The notes: generated by a model not told the origin, from the letters alone. 64,000 nucleotides of DNA from Synechococcus sp. BIOS-U3-1 (GCF_014279975.1 NZ_CP047936.1:1054001-1118000), one strand, 5' to 3'. Shown: positions 40,687-50,757, counted from the stretch's first letter. Translations and numbers: made by a program.

Positions 40687-41865
40687 ATGTCACGCCCGCC
40701 ATCCCTTTCAAGCCGGGCTGAAGCCCTCCAGCCTTCTCTCACCCTGGCGATCAGTGCAAGGGCCAAAGCTTTGCAGCAGGAGGGTCGCGATATCTGCAGC
40801 CTTAGTGCTGGGGAACCCGATTTCGATACACCCCCATTCATTGTCGAAGCCTCAATCCAGGCGCTTCGTGATGGGATCACTCGTTATGGGCCTTCTGCTG
40901 GGGACCCTGCTCTGAGGCAGGCGATCGCTAACAAGATCACCAATGAGAACGGTCTACCTACAACGGCAGATGAAGTACTGGTGACCAACGGCGGCAAACA
41001 GGCCATTTTTAACTTGTTCCAGGTGTTGCTCAACCCTGGCGATGAGGTGTTAATTCCTGCGCCTTACTGGCTGAGTTATCCCGAGATCGCTCGCCTGGCG
41101 GGTGCTCGACCGATATCAGTCCCGTCATCGGCCTTGAATGGTTTCTGCCTGGATGTTCAGGCCCTCGAGGCAGCGATTACGCCAGCCACCCGCTTGTTGG
41201 TGATTAATTCACCAGGAAACCCAACTGGCCGTGTCCTGAGTCTTGATGAGTTGCAACAACTTGCCGAGCTGGTGCGGCGTCATCCGCGTTTGCTGGTGAT
41301 GACGGATGAAATCTATGAATATCTCTTGGATGACGATATCGAGCATCACAGTTTCGCGGCTATAGCACCTGATCTCAGAGATCGATGTTTCTTGGTGAAT
41401 GGCTTCGCCAAGGGTTGGGCGATGACTGGATGGCGCCTTGGCTATCTCAGTGGCCCCGGCTCAGTGATCAAAGCTGCCTCGGCTCTTCAGAGCCAAAGCA
41501 CCAGCAATGTGTGCAGCTTTGCGCAGCGCGGCGCTATCGCAGCAATCGAGGGGTCCAGGGACTGTGTGAAAGAGATGGCGGAAAGCTACAACAAGCGCCG
41601 AACCCTTCTGGTTCAGGGCCTTCAGGCCCTGCCCGGCATCACACTTTTCCCTCCTAAAGGGGCTTTCTATGCCTTTCCACAGCTCCCAGAGGCGTGCGGT
41701 GATTCGGTGAGCTTTTGCCAGAGAGCTTTGGAGGAGGAGGGTCTGGCCATCGTCCCTGGAGGAGCCTTTGGCGACGACCGCTGCGTGCGTTTGTCCTGTG
41801 CTGTTTCGCGTGAGACGATCGCTGATGGACTGTCTCGTTTGGCTCGCTTGCTTCCAGCTCGCTGA
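40687..41865 (+). CDS. Class I aminotransferase, aspartate/prephenate type (392 aa)
   Basis: PLP enzyme. SLSAGEPDFDTPPFIVEA, VTNGGKQAIF, NSPGNPTGRVL, the TDEIYEYLL region and the lysine motif FAKGWAMTGWRLGYLSG fit the Iγ/Ib aspartate aminotransferase group, often acting on aspartate, glutamate or prephenate in cyanobacteria. The start at 40687 is chosen over 40657. Usual length. Divergent from the VOC gene. Confidence 0.88.
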   Translation: MSRPPSLSSRAEALQPSLTLAISARAKALQQEGRDICSLSAGEPDFDTPPFIVEASIQALRDGITRYGPSAGDPALRQAIANKITNENGLPTTADEVLVTNGGKQAIFNLFQVLLNPGDEVLIPAPYWLSYPEIARLAGARPISVPSSALNGFCLDVQALEAAITPATRLLVINSPGNPTGRVLSLDELQQLAELVRRHPRLLVMTDEIYEYLLDDDIEHHSFAAIAPDLRDRCFLVNGFAKGWAMTGWRLGYLSGPGSVIKAASALQSQSTSNVCSFAQRGAIAAIEGSRDCVKEMAESYNKRRTLLVQGLQALPGITLFPPKGAFYAFPQLPEACGDSVSFCQRALEEEGLAIVPGGAFGDDRCVRLSCAVSRETIADGLSRLARLLPAR

Positions 41866-41906
41866 GTTCTCGAAACAGTTTCACTTCTAAGCAAGTCTTG
41901 ATCGAC

Positions 41907-42806
41907 ATGACTTCTCGAGAACGCAGGGCCGGTGCCTTGCTGTCTTTATTGCTCTGCCAAGCGGTTACGAACCTCCCAGTTGTTGCTCAGCCCACACTCA
42001 AAGTGGGTGCCATTCCTGATCAGAACCCTGAGCGACTGAATCGTCTTTATGGCCAGTTAGCAGACGAATTGAGTGATCGTCTTAAGGTCAAGGTGCGATA
42101 TGTACCGGTCAGCAACTATCCAGCGGCTGTCACAGCGTTTCGTACTGGTGGACTGGATCTTGTCTGGTTCGGCGGCCTGACCGGGGTACAGGCGCGCCTG
42201 CAGACTCCCGGGGCTCAGGTTCTTGCTCAGCGAGATATTGACGCCCGCTTTCGAAGTGTCTTCATTGCCAATACAAGCTCTGGGCTGCAACCCATTAGCT
42301 CGATCAATGGTCTCAGCAGTCTGCGGGGCAAGCGGTTTTCTTTTGGTTCAGAGAGTTCGACCTCCGGCCGTTTGATGCCACAGCATTTTCTGGCGAAGGC
42401 CGGAGTCACACCCAGTCAGTTCGGTGGTGGTCGGGCTGGATTCAGTGGGAGCCACGATGCCACGATCGCAGTGGTGCAAAGCGGTGCCTACGAAGCAGGT
42501 GTACTCAACGAGCAGGTCTGGACATCAGCGGTGAAAGATGGGCGCGTGAACTCTGAGAAGGTGCGTGTGATCTGGCGAACTCCTGAATACGTTGATTATC
42601 ACTGGGTTGTTCGGCCCAAGCTGGATCAGCGGTTCGGGCAGGGTTTCACCTCGCGTCTTCAGAAAGCAATCCTTGGTCTGCAGCCCACCACACCGCGTCA
42701 GGTGACCATTCTTGAGCTGTTTTCGGCCGAGCGGTTTATTCCTGCTGAGGCAAGTCAGTACGAGCCGATCGAAAAGGTGGGCCGGGAGCTGGGCAAGATC
42801 AGGTGA
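41907..42806 (+). CDS. phnD: PhnD-like periplasmic phosphonate/oxyanion-binding protein (299 aa)
   Basis: Signal peptide MTSRERRAGALLSLLLCQA. LKVGAIPDQNPERLNRLYGQ, YPAAVTAFRTGGLDLVWFGG and FGSESSTSGRLMPQHFLAK fit the PhnD family (phosphonate, phosphite or related oxyanion binding; a selenate-type subfamily exists in cyanobacteria). First gene of a three-gene ABC operon; overlaps the ATPase start by 4 bp. Substrate cannot be told from sequence alone. Confidence 0.82.
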   Translation: MTSRERRAGALLSLLLCQAVTNLPVVAQPTLKVGAIPDQNPERLNRLYGQLADELSDRLKVKVRYVPVSNYPAAVTAFRTGGLDLVWFGGLTGVQARLQTPGAQVLAQRDIDARFRSVFIANTSSGLQPISSINGLSSLRGKRFSFGSESSTSGRLMPQHFLAKAGVTPSQFGGGRAGFSGSHDATIAVVQSGAYEAGVLNEQVWTSAVKDGRVNSEKVRVIWRTPEYVDYHWVVRPKLDQRFGQGFTSRLQKAILGLQPTTPRQVTILELFSAERFIPAEASQYEPIEKVGRELGKIR

Positions 42807-43561
42807 AAGCGCTTTTGGAGCTCGATGAGGTGCGTCTTGCCGGTCCCCATGGGGATCGGCTTAATGCTGTCACTCTCAGGCTCCAGAAGGGTGAACGAAT
42901 CGCCCTGCTAGGTCGCAGCGGTGCGGGCAAGAGTTCGCTGATCGGTGTTCTGAACGGCAGCCTGTACCCAGCAGCAGGCCGCGTTCTGTTTCAGGGAGTG
43001 GCGCTTAGGTCTCTAAGCCGGCGACAACGCGCACGGATCGGCACCCTTTGGCAGGACCTGCGTCTGATTGAAGAGCTCAGTATTGGTCAGAACGTCAATG
43101 CCGGTGCTCTCGGCCGACACCGCTTGCCATGGGCTCTGGCCAACCTGTTGTTTCGAGTCGATGCCGAGGTCAATCGATCCTGCCTGCGTCAGGCAGGTCT
43201 GGAGGAATCACTCTTGGCTGAGAGAGGACTTGATCGTCCTGTGGGACAGCTTTCGGGAGGTCAGCGGCAGCGAGTGGCACTGGCCCGACTGTTTCGACAA
43301 CAGCCTGATCTGATGCTTGCAGATGAACCCCTGGCCAGCCTTGATCCCGCCATTGCCGCTGAAGTGCTGGAAAGGCTGCTCACCTCTGAGGAGGATGGCA
43401 GCCTGCGCAGTGGTGCGCAGGCTGTGATGGTGTCTTTGCATCGTCCAGAGCTGATCGATCGTTTTGATCGCGTGTTCGGCCTGCGAGCAGGTCATCTTGT
43501 GATCGATGCACCTGCAAAGGCTGTATCAGCTGGGGATCTCCGCGATCTGTATGCGCCGTGA
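42803..43561 (+). CDS. phnC: PhnC-like ABC ATP-binding protein (252 aa)
   Basis: Walker A LLGRSGAGKSSLIGVLNGSL, Q-loop LWQDLRLIEELS, signature LSGGQRQRVALARLF, Walker B LMLADEPLASLD, VMVSLHRPEL switch. Family of phosphonate importers. GTG start at 42803, translationally coupled (GTGA) to phnD and to phnE. Confidence 0.85.
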   Translation: MKALLELDEVRLAGPHGDRLNAVTLRLQKGERIALLGRSGAGKSSLIGVLNGSLYPAAGRVLFQGVALRSLSRRQRARIGTLWQDLRLIEELSIGQNVNAGALGRHRLPWALANLLFRVDAEVNRSCLRQAGLEESLLAERGLDRPVGQLSGGQRQRVALARLFRQQPDLMLADEPLASLDPAIAAEVLERLLTSEEDGSLRSGAQAVMVSLHRPELIDRFDRVFGLRAGHLVIDAPAKAVSAGDLRDLYAP

Positions 43562-45087
43562 TCGCACGGATGCGGCTCACTGCACCAGCCCTCGTGTTGT
43601 TGCCGGCTCTGGCACTACTGCCGGTGCTGATTGTGGTGATGAAAGGAGCTCACGGCGGCGGGGCGGAGATTCTTGGCTCCTTTGTGGTCGCCGCAGTTAC
43701 CCCTTCTCTTGACCCTGCCCTGTTGAAGTCGTTGCTGTTCGGCCTGCAGGTCACGGTCGCCACAGCACTGACCGCATGGAGTTGCAGTCTTGTGCTCGGC
43801 GTGTTGCTGGGGTGTCTAAGTTCGGAGCGTCTGTGGCTCACCTGGTGTTTTCCAGCGTGGCCGGCGACCATGCTCAGGCGCCTGATGGCCTTGCCCCGCT
43901 CCTTGCATGAGTTGATCTGGGGATTGCTGTTGATGCAGGTGCTTGGGCTGCATCCCTGGGTTGCGGTGATGGCAATCTCCATTCCCTATGCATGCCTGAT
44001 CGCACGGGTCTGGCGCGATCAGCTGCAGAGCCTTGATCCTTCGCGCCTGCAGGCCATGCTCCAGACGGGGTCTTCCCCCATGGCGGCCTGCATGACGGCA
44101 CTGTCGCCTGCCATGGGCTCGGTGCTGGTGAGTTACGGGGGCTATCGACTGGAGTGTGCCCTTCGTAGTGCCACGTTGCTTGGGGTTTTCGGGCTTGGCG
44201 GTTTGGGAATGGATCTTGAGCTCAGTCTCAAATCACTGCAGTTCCACGAACTGTGGACCGGACTATGGATGTTGACTGTGGTCACCATTGCCTTGGAGCA
44301 GGGGCTTCGCTGTTGGAGGAGTTGGGCTGAACAGGCCCAATTCGGACAGCGCCAGATCATGGGGTTTGCAGTCGCGGTACTGCTCTCAGCTGCTCTTGGC
44401 GCTGTCTGGCTCGCTTGGCTGTTTCCCGATTCAGGCTCCTTGAGCTGGCTTCCTGTGCAATGGCCTGATTTCAGCAGCCTTCAGCAAGCGGCTCTGGAGC
44501 TCCCCTGGATGTCGATGCTTTGGGAAACCCTGATTCTGACCCTGCTTGCGGCTGGTATATCCATTGGCCTGCCGCCATTGCTGTTGCTGGTTACTCCCGC
44601 GCCGCTTTGGCAATGCTGCATTAGCGGCTTGTGGATTCTGGTTCGGGTGATTCCACCACCTCTCGCTGTTCTGCTGCTTCTGCTGAGCAATCAGCCAACG
44701 CTGGCCATTGGTGCCCTGGCACTTGGGCTTCATAACAGTGGGGTCATGGGGCGATTGCTGCAGGAAGGTCTTGAGCAGCAGGATGACGTCGCTCAAGTTG
44801 CTCTGGCTAGCAGCGGAGCGTCCGCGCAGGTGAGTTGGCTGTATGGATTGCTCAGCCCCAGGAGCCCGTCCCATCTCGCCTATGGGGCTTACCGCAGTGA
44901 TGTGATTCTGCGCGAAACGGTGGTGGTTGGTCTGATCGGTGGAAGCGGCCTCGGCTGGCAGCTTTTGGAGTCGCTTAGCTCCTTCTACTGGGCGGCTGTG
45001 GTGGTGTTGATCACCACCTATGCGGCTCTGACCCTGATTGGTGAATGGCTGAGTGATCGTTCACGGCAGCACTGGCTGCAAAGCTGA
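43558..45087 (+). CDS. phnE: PhnE-like permease, double-length (509 aa)
   Basis: About twelve transmembrane segments in two similar halves, each ending in a binding-protein-dependent transport loop: SLDPSRLQAMLQTGSS with LPRSLHELIWGLLLMQVLGL in the first half; ILRETVVVGLIGGSGLGWQL in the second. A normal PhnE is about 270 aa and acts as a dimer, so this gene encodes a fused pair of domains. GTG start overlaps phnC. Confidence 0.82.
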   Translation: MIARMRLTAPALVLLPALALLPVLIVVMKGAHGGGAEILGSFVVAAVTPSLDPALLKSLLFGLQVTVATALTAWSCSLVLGVLLGCLSSERLWLTWCFPAWPATMLRRLMALPRSLHELIWGLLLMQVLGLHPWVAVMAISIPYACLIARVWRDQLQSLDPSRLQAMLQTGSSPMAACMTALSPAMGSVLVSYGGYRLECALRSATLLGVFGLGGLGMDLELSLKSLQFHELWTGLWMLTVVTIALEQGLRCWRSWAEQAQFGQRQIMGFAVAVLLSAALGAVWLAWLFPDSGSLSWLPVQWPDFSSLQQAALELPWMSMLWETLILTLLAAGISIGLPPLLLLVTPAPLWQCCISGLWILVRVIPPPLAVLLLLLSNQPTLAIGALALGLHNSGVMGRLLQEGLEQQDDVAQVALASSGASAQVSWLYGLLSPRSPSHLAYGAYRSDVILRETVVVGLIGGSGLGWQLLESLSSFYWAAVVVLITTYAALTLIGEWLSDRSRQHWLQS

Positions 45088-45115
45088 CCCTGTTCAGCCG
45101 AACAGCAGTGGATTC

Positions 45116-45784
45116 ATGCGGGCTCCCCGTCAACTGATCGTGATCGGAGATAGCGGTGTGGTCGGCTGGGGTGATCGTGAGCGAGGCGGATGGTGTGAAC
45201 GCCTTCGCTGCCATTGGATGGGGCTCCCAGACGCACCATTGATCTACGCGCTCGGTGTTCGGGGTGACGGTCTTGAGGCGGTGGCAGCCCGATGGGAACG
45301 GGAGTGGTCCTGCCGAGGGGAATTACGCCGGAAGAAGCCCGAGGCTCTATTGCTGTCGGTGGGGCTCAATGACACGGCTCGGGTCGGTCGATCTGACGGC
45401 CGACAACCTCTTGATGCGCAGGCCTTCCGCTTTGGCTTTGAACAGCTGCTCCGGGCCATTCAGCCCCATGGCTCCATTTTTGTGCTCGGGCTGACCGCTG
45501 TCGATGAACAAGCCATGCCGTTCGCCGACTGTCTTTGGTACAGCAACAGCGACATCGCTCTACATGAAGCCCAGATTGAGGAAGCTTGCCTGGAGGTGGA
45601 TGTTCCTTACCTCTGCCTTCACCGGGCCATGCAGGCGGAGCCTGACTGGCTGCAGTGGCTGGAGCCTGATGGCATTCATCTCAATGCCGATGGGCATTCC
45701 TGGATCGAGCAACGTCTGCGCTCCTGGAGTGCGCTCCAACAATGGGCTGGGCTCCAGTCCTTGCAACAAGTGATGACTTGCTGA
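45116..45784 (+). CDS. SGNH/GDSL-type hydrolase (222 aa)
   Basis: Block I IVIGDSGVVGWGD carries the nucleophilic Ser, block III LLLSVGLNDTARVG the Asn, and block V EPDGIHLNADGHSWIE the catalytic Asp-xx-His. Such enzymes are lipases, esterases or acetyl-hydrolases; substrate unknown. No signal peptide. The ATG at 45116 is chosen; the longer upstream frame overlaps the permease. Confidence 0.8.
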   Translation: MRAPRQLIVIGDSGVVGWGDRERGGWCERLRCHWMGLPDAPLIYALGVRGDGLEAVAARWEREWSCRGELRRKKPEALLLSVGLNDTARVGRSDGRQPLDAQAFRFGFEQLLRAIQPHGSIFVLGLTAVDEQAMPFADCLWYSNSDIALHEAQIEEACLEVDVPYLCLHRAMQAEPDWLQWLEPDGIHLNADGHSWIEQRLRSWSALQQWAGLQSLQQVMTC

Positions 45785-45819
45785 TCAGCGTCAGAATCGT
45801 GAGTGTCAGCAGATTGATC

Positions 45820-46062
45820 ATGCGCGCTCTCGCTTGTGCTGCAGCCTCCTTGTTGTTGTGTGTTTCTGCCTCGGTAACGAAAGCTCAGGAGGGGCTTGTC
45901 GACTGTGAGGCTTTCTCCAGTGGTTTCACCACTCCGGAGGGCTGTATCGACGGTTCTCAACCCAGTTCAGGGCCGATTCCCGCGAATCAGGATGCGATCG
46001 ATGACGACTGGGGTGACATGCCCTTCGGTTGGTATGGACCGGGAGACTGGATGGATTTTTAA
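45820..46062 (+). CDS. Small secreted acidic protein (80 aa)
   Basis: Signal peptide MRALACAAASLLLCVSASVT, cleavage near KAQ. Mature part acidic with two Cys (VDCEAF, EGCIDGS) and a Trp/Gly-rich end (DDWGDMPFGWYGPGDWMDF). Function unknown. Confidence 0.6.
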   Translation: MRALACAAASLLLCVSASVTKAQEGLVDCEAFSSGFTTPEGCIDGSQPSSGPIPANQDAIDDDWGDMPFGWYGPGDWMDF

Positions 46063-46064
46063 TG

Positions 46065-46481
46065 TCAGTTGTTTGGATCATCCATGCTGATGCGAGGGCT
46101 ATTGAGCAGCTGTGTGAGCGCTCCTAGCGGCCACCCGAGATTGCGCAAATGGCGAGCGAGAGATCTCGACGCCTCGTAATAGCCCTCTCCGTAGCTATGG
46201 GAATAGCCGATCTCCTTCAGTGTCAAGAGAAGCAGCCGGTGCTCGCGGCGCGTACCTTCCCTTATTCCCAGCATTTGGAAGCCTCGTTCCTTGAGCTGTC
46301 TGAGGGATGGTTCGGTTAGATCCTCATGGAACCCCAGGTACATCACATGGTCGATCTCTCTATAAGCTGTGAAAACGCGTGCGCCGCGGTGGATTTCCAG
46401 GAATTGATAGCGCTCCGTGACGGCGATCACGGCATCCATGCAGGGGGCGAGTAGGGCATCCTCGATCTGAGCGATGTTCAT
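46065..46481 (-). CDS. Conserved hypothetical protein (138 aa)
   Basis: Soluble alpha/beta protein without known motif (EDALLAPCMDAVIAVTERYQ, FTAYREIDHVMYLGFHEDL). Overlaps the stop of the RHH gene upstream by 4 bp (ATGA), so the two work as a pair, perhaps as regulator plus effector. Ends 3 bp from the end of a convergent gene. Confidence 0.6.
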   Translation of the reverse strand: MNIAQIEDALLAPCMDAVIAVTERYQFLEIHRGARVFTAYREIDHVMYLGFHEDLTEPSLRQLKERGFQMLGIREGTRREHRLLLLTLKEIGYSHSYGEGYYEASRSLARHLRNLGWPLGALTQLLNSPRISMDDPNN

Positions 46482-46729
46482 GGTGTTGCGCTTCCTGCGG
46501 CCAGGCGTTCCTCGCAGGCCACTTCGTAGTTCCGGACAGCACCAGCGGGGATCGAGCCGTTGCTTTTGAGTTGCCGTACTGACAGCTCGACGCACTGCAG
46601 AACCACGCTGGTCAGCTCGCGTCCCTCGCACTGAGCCCAGCTGCGCAGCAACACGTGCAGGCTTGGTGGAACCGAAACCGTGAGCTTCACCTGGTTTTCC
46701 CGTGGGGGTGCCATCCGCTCGGCATTCAC
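46478..46729 (-). CDS. Ribbon-helix-helix-like DNA-binding protein (83 aa)
   Basis: VKLTVSVPPSLHVLLRSWAQ followed by LTSVVLQCVELSVRQL is the beta-strand plus two-helix form of the CopG/Arc family. The start is upstream of the pattern; a phased array of AGTTGCT units lies 22-72 bp upstream and may be its own operator. Confidence 0.65.
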   Translation of the reverse strand: MNAERMAPPRENQVKLTVSVPPSLHVLLRSWAQCEGRELTSVVLQCVELSVRQLKSNGSIPAGAVRNYEVACEERLAAGSATP

Positions 46730-46750
46730 GTCAGCTTCATAATAGCTTGA

Positions 46751-46801
46751 AGTAACTCTTCAGCAACTCAGCAGTTGCTGTGCAGTTGCTGGTGAGTTGC
46801 T
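46751..46801. promoter_or_regulatory. Five 7-bp units in exact 11-bp register upstream of RHH gene
   Basis: AGTAACT (46751), AGCAACT (46762), AGTTGCT (46773), AGTTGCT (46784) and AGTTGCT (46795), each starting 11 bp after the one before. The second is the reverse complement of the last three, so the array switches orientation once. RHH proteins bind such phased sites cooperatively, so autoregulation is likely. Confidence 0.65.
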
Positions 46802-46839
46802 CCGCTTGCCTCTGGTTGTCTGCGCAGCGGCTGGTGGTC

Positions 46840-47463
46840 TCAGCGGACCCAGGTGATCAGGCGATTGTTGGCAGGCATCAAAGTGATCTGCTGAAGTGCC
46901 AAGCCCGCTTCCATGGCTTGTTCAAGAACCGTCGTCTGATCTCGCACTCCCCAGGACGGATTCCTTTCGCGCAAGGAGGCATCAAAACTGCGATTGCTCT
47001 CGCTGACGTGGTGGCCGTCGACGCTGAAGGGGCCGTAAACGCAAAGGGTTCCACCGCTTGGCAGCACTGCTGCTGATTGTTTGAACAGGGCGGTTGTGCA
47101 GTTCCAGGCAGAAATGTGGAGCAGATTGATCGCCACGACTGCCTGTGCAGGCTCTCCAAGTTGTTGCAGCCAACTTGTGTCTCTGACATCCAATTGCAGG
47201 GCTGCCGGCATCTTCAGAGTCAGCTGCTCGTGGCGGATCCAGGCATTGATGCTGCGGCAATGCTCAGGATCAGGATCACTGCATTGCCAGATGAGGTCCG
47301 GGAAGCGTTTCTGGAAGGTGACGCCGTGCTCACCGGATCCGCTAGCGAGTTCAAGAATCAACCCTTTACTTGGGAGCTGTTCGGCCAACGCATTTCCGAT
47401 TGGGACACGGTTGCGTTGCGTTGCAGGGAAGATCAGGCGTTGATCGCCGAAGCCAGAAATCAT
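46840..47463 (-). CDS. DUF938 family SAM-dependent methyltransferase-like protein (207 aa)
   Basis: [20 protein letters not shown] (SAM motif), [10 protein letters not shown] and [30 protein letters not shown]. Known family of unknown substrate. The gene is antisense to the start of the long open frame that contains glnN, but it stands on its own by homology. Confidence 0.8.
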   Translation of the reverse strand: MISGFGDQRLIFPATQRNRVPIGNALAEQLPSKGLILELASGSGEHGVTFQKRFPDLIWQCSDPDPEHCRSINAWIRHEQLTLKMPAALQLDVRDTSWLQQLGEPAQAVVAINLLHISAWNCTTALFKQSAAVLPSGGTLCVYGPFSVDGHHVSESNRSFDASLRERNPSWGVRDQTTVLEQAMEAGLALQQITLMPANNRLITWVR

Positions 47464-47592
47464 TGGATCAGTGGCGTCGGTTCCAGTTTGTTGATGGGCG
47501 GCTTCTGTTCATTTTCCAGGCTGCTTTTGGGTGCAATCGTGAATAGGTTGAAGATCACAATCGTTGTCCCGATAGAACGCGGGGCCTGTCCC

Positions 47593-49764
47593 ATGCCCCA
47601 TCCCGCGAGACTGGCTGCTTTGCAGGCCATTCAGCAACGTCGTCCACTCGATTGTGATCCCGTTGAGCCTTTGGCTGAAATATGGGCGAGTGACGTCTTC
47701 ACGTTGACGCGCATGAAAAGCTCTTTACCGAAGGATGCGTTCAAGGCCGTTCGTCGCGTTATTAGAGACGGAGGCAAACTTCAACTGCAGGTCGCTGATG
47801 TTGTTGCCCAGGCGATGAAGGATTGGGCTGTTGCCCAGGGAGCTCACTATTACGCACATGTTTTTTACCCCCTCACTAATTCCACCGCTGAAAAGCACGA
47901 CGGGTTTATCAGTCCACAAGGAGATGGTCAGGCGATTCACGAATTTTCGGGAAAACTGCTGGTGCAGGGTGAGCCCGATGGAAGCTCCTTTCCAAATGGG
48001 GGCATTCGCTCAACTTTTGAAGCACGTGGATATACCGCATGGGACATCACAAGCCCTGCCTATCTGATGCGAACACCCAATGGTGTGACGCTCTGCATCC
48101 CTACTGTTTTTGTGAGCTGGACCGGGGAGGCTCTTGATAAAAAGACGCCTCTCTTGCGATCTAACGCTGCCATGAATCAACAGGCCCAACGCCTGTTGCA
48201 ACTGCTCGGAAATCAGACGGTGGCCCCGGTCAACAGCTCATGTGGTGCGGAGCAGGAATACTTTCTCGTTGATACTCAATTTGCAACCCTCAGGCCTGAT
48301 CTGCTGCTAGCGGGTCGCACACTGTTCGGTGCGCCATCTCCCAAAGGTCAGCAATTCGATGATCACTATTTTGGCGCCATCCCTGAGCGGGTTCAGGTGT
48401 TCATGCAGGACGTGGAGAAGCAGCTGTATCGCCTTGGTATTCCTGCCAAGACTCGGCACAACGAGGTAGCCCCGGGCCAGTTTGAGATCGCTCCGGTTCA
48501 CGAGGCTGCCAACGTCGCCACGGATCACCAACAACTGATCATGACGGTGCTGCGCAGTACCGCGAAGCGGCATGGCTTCAGCTGCCTTCTCCACGAAAAA
48601 CCATTTGCCGGAATCAACGGCTCCGGAAAGCATGTGAACTGGTCGGTGGGCAACAGCACCCAGGGAAATCTGCTTGATCCTGGCAAGACGCCCCATGACA
48701 ATCTTCAGTTCCTTCTGTTTTGCGCCGCTGTGATCCGTGGCGTCCACTGCAATGGCCCTTTGCTGAGAGCGGTTGTCGCCACTGCTGGTAATGACCATCG
48801 CCTGGGTGCCAATGAAGCACCACCAGCGATTATTTCCGTCTACCTGGGTCAACAGCTCGAGCAGGTGTTTCAGCAGATTCAGCGAGGGGAATCCAGGGAT
48901 AGCTCCAGTGGTGGCGTGATGCGCATCGGAGTTGATTCACTCCCGGAATTCCCCAAGGATGCGGGTGATCGCAATCGAACCTCGCCGTTTGCGTTCACGG
49001 GTAACCGTTTTGAGTTCCGTGCGGTGGGCTCCGGGCAGTCGGTGGCAGGTCCACTCGTAGCGATGAATACCGTTTTGGCCGACTCCCTGGAGTGGATGAG
49101 TAACCGCTTGGAAGCAGAAATGGGAGACGGTCAATCGCTTGAGCAGGCCGCGGCGTCCGTGATCAAGCTGGTGATGGATCAGCATGGTTCCGCTGTTTTC
49201 GGAGGTGACGGTTACTCCGATGCCTGGCACCGCGAAGCCACCGAAGAGCGTGGCTTGGAGAATCTGCGCAATACAGCAGAAGCTCTCCCCGTTCTTCAAC
49301 GGCAAGAAGTGCGCGATCTGTTTCAGCGCCACTCCGTGATCAGTCCTGTCGAGCTCGATAGTCGCTACGAGGTCTATGGAGAGCAATACGTGCTTGCTAT
49401 CGAGGTAGAGGCGCGCGTGGCGTTGTCCATGGTTCGAACGCAAATCAGTCCTGCTGTCCAGAACCATCTGGGCTCCATGGCCACCAGCTTGCAGCAGCAG
49501 CAATCACTCGGTGTGAATGTGGATCCCAGCGCCCTTCATCAGTTGGCAGATCTTCATCGGCGAATGGGCGACCATGCCGAAGCCCTTGAGAGTGAATTAC
49601 ACCAGATCCACAACGGAGATACTGCTGCCTCGATGCACCACTGTGCTGGTGTGCTCTTGCCGAGGCTGCTGCAGCTGCGTGATGCTGTCGATCAGCTTGA
49701 AAATCTGGTCGATGATGACCAGTGGCCCTTGCCTTCTTATCGGGAAATGCTCTTTGTGCGTTGA
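47593..49764 (+). CDS. glnN: Glutamine synthetase type III
   Basis: 723 aa, the usual length. Makes glutamine from glutamate and ammonia. Motifs: [71 protein letters not shown]. Type III enzymes are large and act as dodecamers, often induced by nitrogen starvation. The open frame extends upstream to 47077, but family homology begins at the ATG 47593. No NtcA site (GTA-N8-TAC) was seen close upstream. Confidence 0.95.
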   Translation: MPHPARLAALQAIQQRRPLDCDPVEPLAEIWASDVFTLTRMKSSLPKDAFKAVRRVIRDGGKLQLQVADVVAQAMKDWAVAQGAHYYAHVFYPLTNSTAEKHDGFISPQGDGQAIHEFSGKLLVQGEPDGSSFPNGGIRSTFEARGYTAWDITSPAYLMRTPNGVTLCIPTVFVSWTGEALDKKTPLLRSNAAMNQQAQRLLQLLGNQTVAPVNSSCGAEQEYFLVDTQFATLRPDLLLAGRTLFGAPSPKGQQFDDHYFGAIPERVQVFMQDVEKQLYRLGIPAKTRHNEVAPGQFEIAPVHEAANVATDHQQLIMTVLRSTAKRHGFSCLLHEKPFAGINGSGKHVNWSVGNSTQGNLLDPGKTPHDNLQFLLFCAAVIRGVHCNGPLLRAVVATAGNDHRLGANEAPPAIISVYLGQQLEQVFQQIQRGESRDSSSGGVMRIGVDSLPEFPKDAGDRNRTSPFAFTGNRFEFRAVGSGQSVAGPLVAMNTVLADSLEWMSNRLEAEMGDGQSLEQAAASVIKLVMDQHGSAVFGGDGYSDAWHREATEERGLENLRNTAEALPVLQRQEVRDLFQRHSVISPVELDSRYEVYGEQYVLAIEVEARVALSMVRTQISPAVQNHLGSMATSLQQQQSLGVNVDPSALHQLADLHRRMGDHAEALESELHQIHNGDTAASMHHCAGVLLPRLLQLRDAVDQLENLVDDDQWPLPSYREMLFVR

Positions 49765-49819
49765 ACATGAAGTTGTTCTCAATCCTCGATAACTTGCACC
49801 CAATGCATCAAGGGTTGCG

Positions 49820-50388
49820 TTGCCGCTGAGCTCGGTTTCCGACGGCCTCGACTGGGTCATCAGTATTGACGCCTTCCGGATGCAACGGCCTTCGAGCTTG
49901 CACAGCAAGCATTCAGCGACGTGCGTCTGAGCGTGATCAAGGCAGGAGCTGCCATGGGTCTGGCCGCAAATCCGCTGCTCAGTGTGGCTAGTGCACTTGC
50001 TGATCTTTCCATAACCACCCGTGCGCAGCTGTTCGCTGCGGCTTGTGCGGCGGAATTGCTGATTCCCGGTTTTCTCAACAGCGAAACAGCTCGATATGAA
50101 TTGCTCGTGCCCGTGCTCGGTCCCACTGTGATCAGCCAGTTGGCTGTGGAGTTGGGTCTCAAGGCTGCAAGGACCGCCACACGGGATGCCGTGATGACGA
50201 GAGTTTTCGGTCGCAGGGTGACTCAGAGAGCCTTGATGACCAAGACGATTCCTCTCGTGGGTTGCCTGATCGGTGGCGCCTGGAATGCTTTGGAAGTTGA
50301 GGTGATCAGAAACCGCACGCTCCACTACCTCACGAATCAGGTCATGGACCCGGTGGAGGTTGTCGATGTCGAGGTGGTGTCCAGCTGA
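49820..50388 (+). pseudogene. Frameshifted hypothetical protein (EcsC-like, tentative)
   Basis: The frame from 49820 (TTG) reads PLSSVSDGLDWVISIDAF, then must shift at about 49871-49880 to DATAFELAQQAFSDVRLSVI and on to the stop at 50388. Adding one C in TTCCGG would restore an unbroken protein of about 189 aa. The downstream part has two hydrophobic segments (AAMGLAANPLLSVASALADL) and ends LVGCLIGGAWNALEVEVI, resembling EcsC-type proteins. The single-base lesion could be true decay or a sequencing error. A GTG at 49921 would still express a 155-aa part. Confidence 0.55.
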
Positions 50389-50562
50389 TGCAGGCTTTCA
50401 ATTTGTCCTCATCTTGTAGACCCTGCAAATCCTTTCTGCAGGCGTCCCGGAGGAGGTGTCGAACCGTCTGATCAAGGGTTCGACCCTTACTCAATACATC
50501 AGATTGTTGTGATTCACACAGCCGTGGATGGAGGTCTATCGCTGAATGGTCTCAGGTGTTTT

Positions 50563-50757
50563 ATGCGTATGAGCTATGAACCTGGAAGCCTGGACTGTCG
50601 TCTTCTGATTGATGCAAAGCATCATCTGGAGCTCGCACTCGCTTCACTCAGTGGTCTGCCCCAAAGTGATCACATTCAAAGACAGTTGAAAGCTGTTCAT
50701 CAGCAGCTTGAGGGCATGCATGATCTCAAGAGGTCAATGCAAGTAGACGATGCCTGA
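50563..50757 (+). CDS. Hypothetical protein (64 aa)
   Basis: Helical, soluble (LLIDAKHHLELALASLSGLP, QLKAVHQQLEGMHDLKRSM), likely coiled coil. Its family is not recognised; start chosen near MSYEPGSLD. Low GC3 bias, typical of core genes. Confidence 0.5.
   Translation: MRMSYEPGSLDCRLLIDAKHHLELALASLSGLPQSDHIQRQLKAVHQQLEGMHDLKRSMQVDDA

Noticed and set aside
47077-47592. Upstream extension of the glnN open frame
   Set aside because: Overlaps the opposite-strand DUF938 gene; GSIII homology starts at the ATG at 47593.
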